Below, in pieces: positions 34,879 to 42,824 of a DNA stretch of 64,000 nt (its first letter is position 1; the number at the start of each line of letters is the position of its first letter). Source of the DNA: Bog-473 sp963763575 (GTDB lineage: Bacteria > Actinomycetota > Acidimicrobiia > Acidimicrobiales > RAAP-2); the NCBI GenBank assembly GCA_963763575.1, contig CAVXPD010000002.1, forward strand, positions 62,001 to 126,000, in the 5' to 3' direction. The notes beneath the pieces are model-generated. The model was not told the DNA's origin. It ran no database searches and worked only from the letters and a program-made list of their open reading frames with translations. A program made the position numbers and the translations under genes.

Positions 34879-36159
34879 TCAGGCTAAGGATTTGCTAAGT
34901 GTTTCCGCGCCCTCCGGGGTTGGTCGCCCCTTCTTGGGCGTCGCACGCCGCCAGGAGATCTCCATGCGGGCGCCACCCAGTTCGGCCGTTCCGATGTGCC
35001 AGGTGCCTTGCGTGGAGCGGACGACGGAATCCGCGATCGCGAGGCCGAGCCCGGTTCCGGCGACCGAGTCGTCGGTTCGGTGGAAGCGGTCGAAGACGGC
35101 GTCCCGCTCGCCCACGGGGATCCCCGGTCCTGAATCGTCCACTCGGAGGTCGACACGGGCGCCGGCACTGCGCACCGTGACCTCGATGCGTCCGCCCCTT
35201 CCGGCGAATTTGCACGCGTTGTCGACGAGAACGCCGACCAAGCGGTCGATCAGAGACTGTGGCGCCTGAACCGTGAACGGCCCGGCCCCCAGCCGTTCGA
35301 CAGAGAGCCCGACCCCGCTCGACGCGGCGAGCGCCCCGAAGCGCTGGCCGCAGGCCGCCGCGACCTGGGCGACGTCGGTCACGTCGGAAGACTGGGGCCG
35401 CACAGGCTGGTCGTCGTCCGCACGGGCGAGCCAGAGCAGGTCCTCGACGATCCGGCGCAAGCGTGAGCTCTCCTGGCCCACCCGCTCGAGGGTTTCGCGG
35501 TAGGCGACCGGGTCGCGCGGGCGGTCGAGGGCGAGGTCCACCTCCGCCTCGATCACCGAGATGGGCGTGCGGAGCTCGTGCGACGCGTCCGCCGTGAACT
35601 CGGCCTGTCGCCGTCGGACCAATTCGGAAGGGGCGGACGCGCGCAGCCCGATGATCGTCGCTCCGACGAAGACCGCGACCGCGAGGATCACACCGAACAC
35701 GAGCTCGGCGACGATCAAGGTCGACTTCGTGTTGGCGGTACTCGCCAGGCTCTGCCCCGCCACCAAGGTGGTGTCGCCGCTTCGTATGGCGTCGAAGCGG
35801 AAGGTGGAGCGGCCCGCCGGGAGTGTGACGGGCCCAGGGCTCCACGGGTGGTTCGGCAGGGCGGGCCCGCCTGGTGTCAGCGAGGTGACGGCACCGGTCG
35901 GGGCGATCGACCAGACGAACATGGGCACGTCGTCCACATCGACGTTCGAGCTTGACGGCGCGTCGGGAAGTTGCAGCGTCCGCTGCCGGACGTCCTCGAC
36001 TCGATCGTGGAGGCGAGCGTCGACGTTCCCGACGAGGTGATGGGTGACCAAGACGTTCAGGACGAGGGCGGCGATGAGGTAGCACACCATGACGAACAGG
36101 GTGGCGGTGGCGGCGACGCGCAGTGAGTGCGGACGGTGCGCCGAAGGGACGCGTCTCAC
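34879..36159 (-). CDS. Sensor histidine kinase
   Basis: The 426-residue protein has an N-terminal helix (VAATATLFVMVCYLIAALVL), an extracytoplasmic sensor of about 110 residues, a second helix (VFGVILAVAVFVGATIIGL), a HisKA domain with ASHELRTPISVIEAE, and a HATPase domain with DNACKFA (N box), DDSGPGIP (G1) and GTGLGLAIADS (G2). A HAMP domain is not obvious between helix 2 and HisKA. The start is GTG 36159, overlapping the response-regulator stop (GTGA), so the two are coupled. It ends 49 bases before the small membrane gene that heads the redox/arabinose operon, so it may control or be co-transcribed with it. Confidence 0.92.
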   Translation of the reverse strand: MRRVPSAHRPHSLRVAATATLFVMVCYLIAALVLNVLVTHHLVGNVDARLHDRVEDVRQRTLQLPDAPSSSNVDVDDVPMFVWSIAPTGAVTSLTPGGPALPNHPWSPGPVTLPAGRSTFRFDAIRSGDTTLVAGQSLASTANTKSTLIVAELVFGVILAVAVFVGATIIGLRASAPSELVRRRQAEFTADASHELRTPISVIEAEVDLALDRPRDPVAYRETLERVGQESSRLRRIVEDLLWLARADDDQPVRPQSSDVTDVAQVAAACGQRFGALAASSGVGLSVERLGAGPFTVQAPQSLIDRLVGVLVDNACKFAGRGGRIEVTVRSAGARVDLRVDDSGPGIPVGERDAVFDRFHRTDDSVAGTGLGLAIADSVVRSTQGTWHIGTAELGGARMEISWRRATPKKGRPTPEGAETLSKSLA

Positions 36160-36824
36160 GTGTCGACCATTCGGTACCCCACGCCGCGCACCGTCTCGAT
36201 GCGGATTCGGCTGTGGGACAGCTTCGTCCGCACCCGGCCCATGTGCACGTCGATCGTGTTCGACCCGACCGCCGAGGCGTCGTCGTCCCAGATCTGCGTC
36301 GCGATCGAGCGTCGGTTGACCACCGCCGGCGACCGGCGGAGGAGAAGCTCGACCAGCGCAGTCTCGGTGGCCGTCATGGCGACCGGTTGCCCACCCGCCG
36401 TCACCTCTCGTGTCGCAGGATCGAAGCGCAGGTCGCCGCATTCGAGCACTGGAGGCAACGCGAGGGGTGGGCGACGTTGGAGCGCGCGCAGCCGCGCGAT
36501 CAGCTCCGAGAAGTCGAATGGTTTGACCAGATAGTCGTCCGCGCCCTTGTCGAGACCGGCCACACGGTCCGACGGCATGTCCCGGGCGGTCAGTATGAGG
36601 ATGGGGGTGTGGTCGCCGCGGCGCCGCGCCTCGGAGACGACCTGCAAGCCCGACAGCACGGGCATGCGCCAGTCCAGCACGGCGACGTCGTACTCGTACG
36701 CCCGGAGATGGCGGAGCGCAGCCTCACCGTCTTCGACCGAGTCGACGACGTACCCGTCTTCCTTCAGTCCGCGCTCGAGGACCGAGCGGAGCGCGTCGTC
36801 GTCCTCGGCGATGAGGATCCTCAT
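36156..36824 (-). CDS. OmpR/PhoB-type response regulator
   Basis: The 222-residue regulator has an acidic pocket ILIAEDDDALRS, the phospho-acceptor Asp in VAVLDWRMPVLSG (about residue 51), the switch Thr in ILILTARD and Lys in LVKPFDFSELI, then a winged-helix DNA-binding domain with EVTAGGQPVAMTATETALVE and VRTKLSHSRIRIETVRGVGY. It is the partner of the histidine kinase that follows. Its targets are not known; the adjacent operon and the divergent small gene at 36971 are candidates. Confidence 0.93.
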   Translation of the reverse strand: MRILIAEDDDALRSVLERGLKEDGYVVDSVEDGEAALRHLRAYEYDVAVLDWRMPVLSGLQVVSEARRRGDHTPILILTARDMPSDRVAGLDKGADDYLVKPFDFSELIARLRALQRRPPLALPPVLECGDLRFDPATREVTAGGQPVAMTATETALVELLLRRSPAVVNRRSIATQIWDDDASAVGSNTIDVHMGRVRTKLSHSRIRIETVRGVGYRMVDT

Positions 36825-36970
36825 CGGTCCATGGAAACGACGGAACGGAGGTGTGACATGTCCTTCAGGCTACGGCCGCTCTTCGCGGCCCTGCGTTCGT
36901 CTTTCGTCACCATTTCTTCAGGTTCGACGCCTAGCCTGGCCCGGAGCCATGCGCCCCTCGACACACACGA

Positions 36971-37297
36971 GTGCCGATTGATGCGCGGCGACACGACGCC
37001 GTGAGGGGCCCCGAGTCCCGGTCATCGCCGGCAGCCCGCGCCCGGACGCAGGCCCGCATCCGTCGGCTGACCCGGGTCGCGGTGCTCGGGAGCGCCGGAG
37101 CCGCGGCGTTCATCGGGGTCGTCGTGGCGCGCGAACACCCCGGTGCCTCCGCTCCCTCGACGGCGCCACCGGCTTCCCCGCCACCAACCTCGACGACGGC
37201 GCCTGGACAGACCCCCGCCGCCCCTGCCACGACGGCGCCCTCCACGACGACCACGACCCAGCCCGTGATCGTCTCTGGCGGGACCTCGGCCCGCTAG
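36971..37297 (+). CDS. Small single-helix membrane protein with Pro/Thr-rich tail
   Basis: The protein of up to 108 residues has a basic N-terminus, one helix (VAVLGSAGAAAFIGVVVARE) and a Pro/Ala/Thr-rich exported tail ending VIVSGGTSAR. Start GTG 36971 or GTG 37004 are both possible, and no strong ribosome-binding site decides. It is divergent from the response regulator and looks like a counterpart of the small protein at 34488-34829. No family is recognised; the low-complexity tail makes conservation hard to judge. Confidence 0.55.
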   Translation: MPIDARRHDAVRGPESRSSPAARARTQARIRRLTRVAVLGSAGAAAFIGVVVAREHPGASAPSTAPPASPPPTSTTAPGQTPAAPATTAPSTTTTTQPVIVSGGTSAR

Positions 37298-37411
37298 AGG
37301 GGGCCGGATCTTCGACCTTCGGAGGACGAGTCTTCGACTTTGGGGGCATTGCGCCGGTACCCTGGCGGGCCGATGATGACGCCGGTACCGAAGGCGCGAG
37401 CAAGGTAGGAC

Positions 37412-38086
37412 GTGGAAGAGCTTCTCAAATCAGCTGGATCCGCCGCCGTCTTCGAATCGTTTCTCCTGTCTACGGGCTATGCGGCCGTCTTCGTGCTGAG
37501 CTTCGTCTCGTCCATGGGGCTCCCGGTCGGCTCCGAGCTCGCCATCATCGGTGGTGGTGCGCTGGCCAGCGGCGAGGTCTTCACGCATAGCGGAAAGTCC
37601 TTGAACCTGGCGCTCGTCATCGTTCTCGCCATACTCGGCGAGGTGCTCGGGTCGGGAGCCGGCTACGCCATCGGACGATTCGGCGGCCGGCCACTCGTCG
37701 ACCGGGTCGGGAAATACCTGCTGTTGACGCACGAGGACCTCGATCGCGCCGAGGCCTGGTTCGCCCGCCGGGGTGACGGGTTCGTCTTCTTCGGCCGCTT
37801 CATCCCGCTGCTGCGATCCTTCGTGTCGTTCGCGGCCGGGTTGGGTGAGATGGCCGTCGGCAAGTTCTTCCTGTATACGACCATCGCGTGCGCCATCTGG
37901 TGCACGGCGCTCGCGTCCATCGGGTACAGCCTCGGCAGCACGTACAACAAGGTCGTCAGCGGCTTCAGCGACGCCGGCTACGTGCTCGCGGCGCTGGCGG
38001 TCGTGGCAGTCGTCGTGGTGTTCTGGCACCGGTACCGGCGATACAAGGCGCAGCAGGTCAAGGGAAGGCACCAGCGCCAGTCCTGA
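37412..38086 (+). CDS. DedA family membrane protein (SNARE-associated/VTT domain)
   Basis: The 224-residue protein has the DedA pattern: a first reentrant segment (SSMGLPVGSELAIIGGG), ILGEVLGSGAGYAIGRFGGR, and the signature FFGRFIPLLRSFVSFAAGLG with Arg residues needed for function in E. coli. DedA proteins move polyprenyl phosphate or phospholipids across the membrane; several were shown to recycle undecaprenyl phosphate. That activity fits a neighbour of decaprenyl-phosphate metabolism. Start GTG 37412 with AAGGTAGGAC upstream. Confidence 0.88.
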   Translation: MEELLKSAGSAAVFESFLLSTGYAAVFVLSFVSSMGLPVGSELAIIGGGALASGEVFTHSGKSLNLALVIVLAILGEVLGSGAGYAIGRFGGRPLVDRVGKYLLLTHEDLDRAEAWFARRGDGFVFFGRFIPLLRSFVSFAAGLGEMAVGKFFLYTTIACAIWCTALASIGYSLGSTYNKVVSGFSDAGYVLAALAVVAVVVVFWHRYRRYKAQQVKGRHQRQS

Positions 38087-38211
38087 ACGTCTCGCCCCGG
38101 GGTTTCACCGCACGCTGACTGCGACCGGACGCGCACAAATCGCAGCTGTGCACTGCGCGTCTCGCGTGGAACCCCCGGTGATCGATGCACTGGCGGAACT
38201 AGGGTCCTGGC

Positions 38212-38718
38212 GTGTCCCGTCCGTCGCTTCCCCTCGACCTCATTGCAGAGGCACGGCGGCAGTGGGTGGCCCATGGCTGGACGGGGGCGGCGGACGGTAT
38301 GGCCGTCGTGACGTCCGTCATGCGCGTGCAGCAACTCCTTCTCGCCGAGCTTGACGACGTCTTGCGTCCATTTGGCCTGACGTTTGCCAGGTATGAGGTA
38401 CTGATGCTTCTGCATTTCAGCCGGCGCGGGGCCCTGCCGCTCGGCAAGATCGGCGTGAGGCTGCAGGTCGCGCCAGGTGCCGTCACAAATGCGGTTGATC
38501 GGCTTGAGGACGATGGGTTGGTTCGACGTCAGCCCCATCCCACGGACCGCAGGACCACTCTCGCCTCCATTACCACTCGTGGTCGCAACAGGGCGCTGGC
38601 GGCTACCGGGCAGCTCAATGCGGTCTTTGAGGACGTCACCTTGACGACCACGGAGCAGCGGCGGCTTGTTTCACTTCTGGGCCGATTACGTGCCGGCGGA
38701 GGCGACTCGGTCGCATAG
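38212..38718 (+). CDS. MarR family transcriptional regulator
   Basis: The 168-residue regulator has a winged helix with FARYEVLMLLHFSRRGALPL, then LQVAPGAVTNAVDRLEDDGL (recognition helix) and HPTDRRTTLASITTRGR (wing, DxR). It is followed 187 bases later by the acyl-CoA mutase genes, whose start region carries three iterons with TTCA-n4-TGAA symmetry in the first, so it may repress them. GTG 38212 is the start. The ligand would be an acyl-CoA or acid if this holds; not shown. Confidence 0.88.
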   Translation: MSRPSLPLDLIAEARRQWVAHGWTGAADGMAVVTSVMRVQQLLLAELDDVLRPFGLTFARYEVLMLLHFSRRGALPLGKIGVRLQVAPGAVTNAVDRLEDDGLVRRQPHPTDRRTTLASITTRGRNRALAATGQLNAVFEDVTLTTTEQRRLVSLLGRLRAGGGDSVA

Positions 38719-38851
38719 CCACCGTGGTGTCACGAAACTGGTGTGCATGACCTTGCGGTGCTCGCCAGGTCGACGAGCATCGGTCGCTCGTCTCAGGGGT
38801 GGAGGAGACAAGCCCACGAGCGCGCGATCTCGGGGGGCGACTCCAATCGTT

Positions 38852-38896
38852 CAACACTGAAGTATACAACACTGAAGTATGCAACATTGAAGTATA
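38852..38896 (+). promoter_or_regulatory. Three tandem 15-bp iterons with -10 box before the mutase gene
   Basis: Three head-to-tail copies of CAACACTGAAGTATA lie at 38852-38866, 38867-38881 (last base G) and 38882-38896 (ACATTG variant). Copy 1 with its left neighbour reads TTCA-acac-TGAA, a MarR-like half-site pair. The last copy ends in TATAATG, so TATAAT (38893-38898) is a good -10 box. Transcription would begin near 38905, right at the ATG 38906, giving a leaderless mRNA. No ribosome-binding site is present. Confidence 0.7.
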
Positions 38897-38905
38897 ATGG
38901 GAACC

Positions 38906-40534
38906 ATGGCCGACCGGGACGCCTGGCAGGAGGATTTCGACCGTTCCCCGCGGCGCGCGACGCGCTTCGAGACGATGTCGGGCGTGCCACTGGACCCCGT
39001 GTACGGGCCCGACACCGCCGAGTTGCCCGGTCAGTATCCCTATACCCGGGGTCCGTATGCGTCCATGTATCGCTCGAGCCTGTGGACGATGCGCCAGTTC
39101 GCCGGGTTCGGCAGCGCGGCCGACACCAACGGCCGCTTTAAGAAGTTGCTGCGCGCCGGCGGCGACGGGCTCTCCACGGCCTTCGACATGCCGACGCTGC
39201 TCGGCCGGGACTCCGACGACCCCCTGGCCAAAGGCGAAGTGGGCCGGGCCGGTGTCGCGGTCGACACGCTCGACGACATGGAGACCTTGTTCTCCGGCAT
39301 CAATCTGGGCGCGGTGTCCACCTCCATGACGATCAACTCGGCCGCCGCACCGCTGCTTGCCATGTACGTCAAGGTGGGCGACAACTCGGGCGTCGCACGT
39401 GCCGCGCTGAGCGGGACGATCCAGAACGACATCTTGAAGGAGTACCAGGCCCAGAAGGAGTACGTCTTCCCGCCACGGCCCAGCGTCCGCCTGGTCACCG
39501 ACGTCATCCGCTTCGCCTCGGTCGAGCTGCCCCGCTGGCACCCGGTCTCGGTCTCGGGCTACCACATCCGCGAGGCGGGCTCGACCGCGGCCCAAGAGCT
39601 CGCCTTCACTCTCGCCAACGGGTTTGCCTACGTCGAGGCCGCGCTCGCCGCCGGCGCGGAGGTCGACGAGTTCGCGCCGCGTTTGAGCTTCTTCTTCAAC
39701 GCGCACATCGATTTCTTCGAGGAGATCGCCAAGTACCGCGCCGCGCGGCGCATCTGGGCCCGCTGGATGCGCGACCGCTACGGGGCGAAGAGGGAGACCT
39801 CCCAGCGGCTGCGGTTCCACACCCAGACCGCTGGTGTCTCGCTCACGGCTCAGCAGCCCGAGGTGAACCTGATCCGCGTCGCCATCGAGGCGCTGGCCGG
39901 CGTGCTCGGGGGCACACAGAGCCTGCACGCTGACTCCTTCGACGAGGCCCTCGCGCTCCCGACCGAGCATGCGGCCCGCCTGGCGCTGCGCACCCAGCAG
40001 GTCATCGCCGAGGAGTCGGGCGTCGTGCACGTGGCCGACCCCCTCGGAGGGTCGTGGTTCGTCGAGGAATTGACCGACACGCTCGAGCGCGAGGCCGAGG
40101 AAGTCTTCGCCCACCTCCTCGACGCCGGGTCGGGCTCGATCCTCGAGGGCGTGATCGAGTGCATCGACGACGGGTGGTTCGTGGGCGAGATCTCCGACGC
40201 CGCCTATGCCTTCCAGTCCAAGATCGCGCGCGGCGACTGGAAGATGATCGGTGTCAACGCCTACATCGAGGAAGAGAACACCGCCCCGCTCACGCTGTCC
40301 ATCGACCCCATGGTCGAGGCGGATCAGCTGGCCCGACTCGCCGCGGTCAAGCAGGCCCGCGACGACGACGCAGTGCGCCGCTCGCTGGCCCGGATCGCCT
40401 CTGACGCCGCCGACCCCACCGTGAACCTCATGCCGGCCCTCATCGAGGCGGCCGGGAACCTGGTCACGGTGGGCGAGAGCATGCGTGCTCTCGAGTCGGT
40501 CTTCGGCATCTACGTGGAGCGTCAGGTCGCTTGA
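38906..40534 (+). CDS. B12-dependent acyl-CoA mutase, large (catalytic) subunit, methylmalonyl-CoA mutase family
   Basis: The 542-residue protein is the TIM-barrel part of a radical carbon-skeleton mutase, without a B12 domain. Segments are LPGQYPYTRGPYASMYRSSL, WTMRQFAGFGSAADTN, LSTAFDMPTLLGRDSDDPLA, TIQNDILKEYQAQKEYVFPP and VSGYHIREAGSTAAQELAFT, which includes the catalytic His of the family. QSLHADSFDEALALPTEHAA follows. Such split mutases act on methylmalonyl-, isobutyryl- or ethylmalonyl-CoA; I could not assign the substrate from residues I trust. ATG 38906 (leaderless) is preferred to ATG 38897, which lies inside the -10 box. The B12 subunit gene follows directly. Confidence 0.9.
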   Translation: MADRDAWQEDFDRSPRRATRFETMSGVPLDPVYGPDTAELPGQYPYTRGPYASMYRSSLWTMRQFAGFGSAADTNGRFKKLLRAGGDGLSTAFDMPTLLGRDSDDPLAKGEVGRAGVAVDTLDDMETLFSGINLGAVSTSMTINSAAAPLLAMYVKVGDNSGVARAALSGTIQNDILKEYQAQKEYVFPPRPSVRLVTDVIRFASVELPRWHPVSVSGYHIREAGSTAAQELAFTLANGFAYVEAALAAGAEVDEFAPRLSFFFNAHIDFFEEIAKYRAARRIWARWMRDRYGAKRETSQRLRFHTQTAGVSLTAQQPEVNLIRVAIEALAGVLGGTQSLHADSFDEALALPTEHAARLALRTQQVIAEESGVVHVADPLGGSWFVEELTDTLEREAEEVFAHLLDAGSGSILEGVIECIDDGWFVGEISDAAYAFQSKIARGDWKMIGVNAYIEEENTAPLTLSIDPMVEADQLARLAAVKQARDDDAVRRSLARIASDAADPTVNLMPALIEAAGNLVTVGESMRALESVFGIYVERQVA

Positions 40535-40536
40535 GC

Positions 40537-40959
40537 ATGGTGACAGGACACGGTGAGCGGCCGCTGCGGGTGCTCATGGCCAAAGTGGGATTGGACGGCC
40601 ATGACCGCGGCCTGCGCGTGGTGGCGCGCATCCTGCGCGATGCCGGCTGCGAAGTCGTCTATGCCGGCCTGCGCCAGTCACCCGAGACCATCGCGGCCAT
40701 GACGGCCGAAGAGGATGTGGACGTCGTCGGGGTGTCCATGCACAACGGAGCCCACCTCACGCTCGCCCCGGCCGTGATCGGAGCGCTGCGGGCGGCGGGA
40801 CTCCAGACGCCGGTCGTGATCGGCGGCATCGTGCCGCCGGTGGACGTCCCGGTCCTCCAAGCCGAGGGCGTCGCAGCGGTGCTGGGGCCGGGGGCCTCCA
40901 ACGACGAGGTGGTCGCCAGCGTGCGCGCCGCCGCCTCCGCCACGGGCCGGGCCGCTTAG
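40537..40959 (+). CDS. B12-binding small subunit of the acyl-CoA mutase
   Basis: The 140-residue protein is a cobalamin-binding domain: KVGLDGHDRGLRVVARILRD with His22 as lower cobalt ligand, then VVGVSMHNGAHLTLAPAVIG and VVIGGIVPP, the nucleotide-tail pocket. It pairs with the large subunit directly upstream. ATG 40537 is used, two bases after the large subunit stop; TTG 40531 would overlap that stop (TTGA). Its own stop overlaps the stop of the convergent ETF gene. Confidence 0.9.
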   Translation: MVTGHGERPLRVLMAKVGLDGHDRGLRVVARILRDAGCEVVYAGLRQSPETIAAMTAEEDVDVVGVSMHNGAHLTLAPAVIGALRAAGLQTPVVIGGIVPPVDVPVLQAEGVAAVLGPGASNDEVVASVRAAASATGRAA

Positions 40960-42824
40960 CCGACGGCGGCGTCTTCGCGGGGCTCGGGCTCGACGAGCGC
41001 GCGCAGCGCTGCGTGCAGCAGCGGCACCACGTCGTGCCAGTCGCCCACGATGCCGATGTCGCAGTGGGCGAAGACCGGGGCGCCCGGGTCGCGGTTGACC
41101 GCGAGGATCGTCCCGGCCGCGCGCACGCCCACCATGTGGTTGAACTTCCCGCTCAACCCGAGCGCGACGTAGAGGCGCGGGGCGATCGAGCGGCCCGTGA
41201 GTCCGACCTGGCGCGACCGCGGTGCCCAGCCCCGGTCGGTGACCTTGCGGGTGGCCCCCAGTTCGGCGCCGAGCAGGGCGGCGAGCGGGCTGAGCGATGC
41301 GTACTCATCGGGCACGACGCCCGTCCCGACGCCGATGACGACCTCGGCCCGGGCCAGCGTCTCGACGTCGTCGTCGCGACGCTCGGAGACCACGCGCACC
41401 CGTCCGCGCACCGCGAGGGGGCGCGCCACCCCCGCCGGCACCTCGCTGGTGCCCGCCGCCGGGGGAGCGGACAAGACGCCCGGACGCACCGTGACCATCT
41501 GGATCGCGCTGCGGCAGGTGATGTCGGCCACGAGCGCGCCGGCGAAGGCCGGCTTGCCGGCCACCACTCGCCCGTCGCGCGCCGCGAGCGTGATGGCGTC
41601 GCCCACCAGGCCCGCGGCCGTCGCCGCGGCCGCTCGGGCCGCCACCTCGCGGCCGAACGCGGTGCTGGGCGCGAGCAGGAGCCACGGGTGCTCGTCGCGC
41701 AGGTACGCCTCGACGCCGCGCGCGACGTCCTCGGCGAGCGTGGAGCCGGTCAGCTCCACGACGAGCCCGGTGCCGGCGGGCGCGTCGACCGCTCCGTCGG
41801 CCGGGCCGTCGACCGGGCGCAGGAGGTGGACGGCGGCACCGGCCGCACGGCCCAGCCGGCCCGCCTCGGCCACCAGCTCCGCCGTGACCCCCGGCCGGCC
41901 GGGCTCTTCCAGCACCGCGACCACGAGCCCGCCCCCACCACCAGCACCAGCGTCGTCCCCGTCGCCGGCCGGGGCCACGTCGGGACCGCTTGCTCCCGCG
42001 CCGGCGCCCGGCACGAGCGCGCCGCGCGCGACGAGCAGCCGCACGGCCTCCGCCACCTGGCGCTCCGGTGGCCCGTCGAGCAGCCGCAGCGCGCGGTCGT
42101 GCTCCATGGGGTGGGTCGCGCCCACCACGGTGGGGCTGCCGGCCTCGCCCCACGGGCCCGGCCCGAGGTCGGCGGGACCGAGCCGCGAGATGCGGGACGC
42201 CGCCACTGCGGCCCGTCCCCCGGGGTCGACCTTGCAGGGATCGCACAGCCGCTCGGCGACGGACAGCACGGCCGGCAGCGACACCTCCACCACCTCCACG
42301 CCGTCGTCGTGCTCGAGCTCCAGCCGCAGCGACTCGCCGAGGTCCTCCAGGCGTCGGACGCCCTCGGCGAAGGGCAGGTCGAGCAGCTCGGCCAGCTCGG
42401 GCCCGACCTGGCCGGTCTCGCCGTCGAGCGAGTTGCGCCCGACCAAAATCAGGTCGAAGGGGCCCGCCCGCCCGAGCGCCGCCGCCAGCGCCCGCGCCGT
42501 GGCCAGCGTGTCGGAGCCCGCGAACGCGGCGTCGCAGACGTGCAGCCCGGCGTCCGCGCCCCAGGCGATGGCCTCGCGCAGGACGTCTTCGGCGCTCGGG
42601 GGGCCCAGAGTCACGACGGTGCACGAGCCGCCCGTCGCCCGCGCCAGCGTCACCCCCTCGGCCACGGCACGCCGGCAGTAGGCGTTCATCTCGAGCTCGA
42701 TGCCCTGGCGGACCAGCCGGCCGTCCTCCATGCGCATCGACTCGGGATGGGGTACCTGCTTGGCCAGGGACGCGATCCGAAGGGAGGCCCCGGCGTCCCG
42801 CGGCCCGGGCGCAGCCGCGCTCAC
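40956..42824 (-). CDS. Electron-transfer flavoprotein, beta and alpha subunits fused
   Basis: The 622-residue protein holds, in order, an ETF-beta-like domain (residues about 1-255: SLAKQVPHPESMRMEDGRLV, ELEMNAYCRRAVAEGVTLAR, VGRNSLDGETGQVGPELAEL, CKVDPGG), a Gly/Ala-rich linker (GAGAGASGPD to AGAGGGGGLVV) and an ETF-alpha domain. The latter ends with the FAD site TGRSIAPRLYVALGLSGKFN and AVNRDPGAPVFAHCDIGIVG. ETF passes electrons from acyl-CoA or other dehydrogenases to a quinone reductase. Usually the two subunits are separate genes of about 260 and 320 codons; no stop separates them here. The GTG start overlaps the GGT stop (GTGA). Confidence 0.88.
   Translation of the reverse strand: MSAAAPGPRDAGASLRIASLAKQVPHPESMRMEDGRLVRQGIELEMNAYCRRAVAEGVTLARATGGSCTVVTLGPPSAEDVLREAIAWGADAGLHVCDAAFAGSDTLATARALAAALGRAGPFDLILVGRNSLDGETGQVGPELAELLDLPFAEGVRRLEDLGESLRLELEHDDGVEVVEVSLPAVLSVAERLCDPCKVDPGGRAAVAASRISRLGPADLGPGPWGEAGSPTVVGATHPMEHDRALRLLDGPPERQVAEAVRLLVARGALVPGAGAGASGPDVAPAGDGDDAGAGGGGGLVVAVLEEPGRPGVTAELVAEAGRLGRAAGAAVHLLRPVDGPADGAVDAPAGTGLVVELTGSTLAEDVARGVEAYLRDEHPWLLLAPSTAFGREVAARAAAATAAGLVGDAITLAARDGRVVAGKPAFAGALVADITCRSAIQMVTVRPGVLSAPPAAGTSEVPAGVARPLAVRGRVRVVSERRDDDVETLARAEVVIGVGTGVVPDEYASLSPLAALLGAELGATRKVTDRGWAPRSRQVGLTGRSIAPRLYVALGLSGKFNHMVGVRAAGTILAVNRDPGAPVFAHCDIGIVGDWHDVVPLLHAALRALVEPEPREDAAVG

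Noticed and set aside
38852..38896. Short tandem repeats as a CRISPR array
   Set aside because: The units are 15 bases with no spacers and lie in a promoter; no cas genes are near.
38897..38899. ATG 38897 as start of the mutase
   Set aside because: It lies inside the TATAAT box; ATG 38906 fits a leaderless transcript better and adds no loss of homology.
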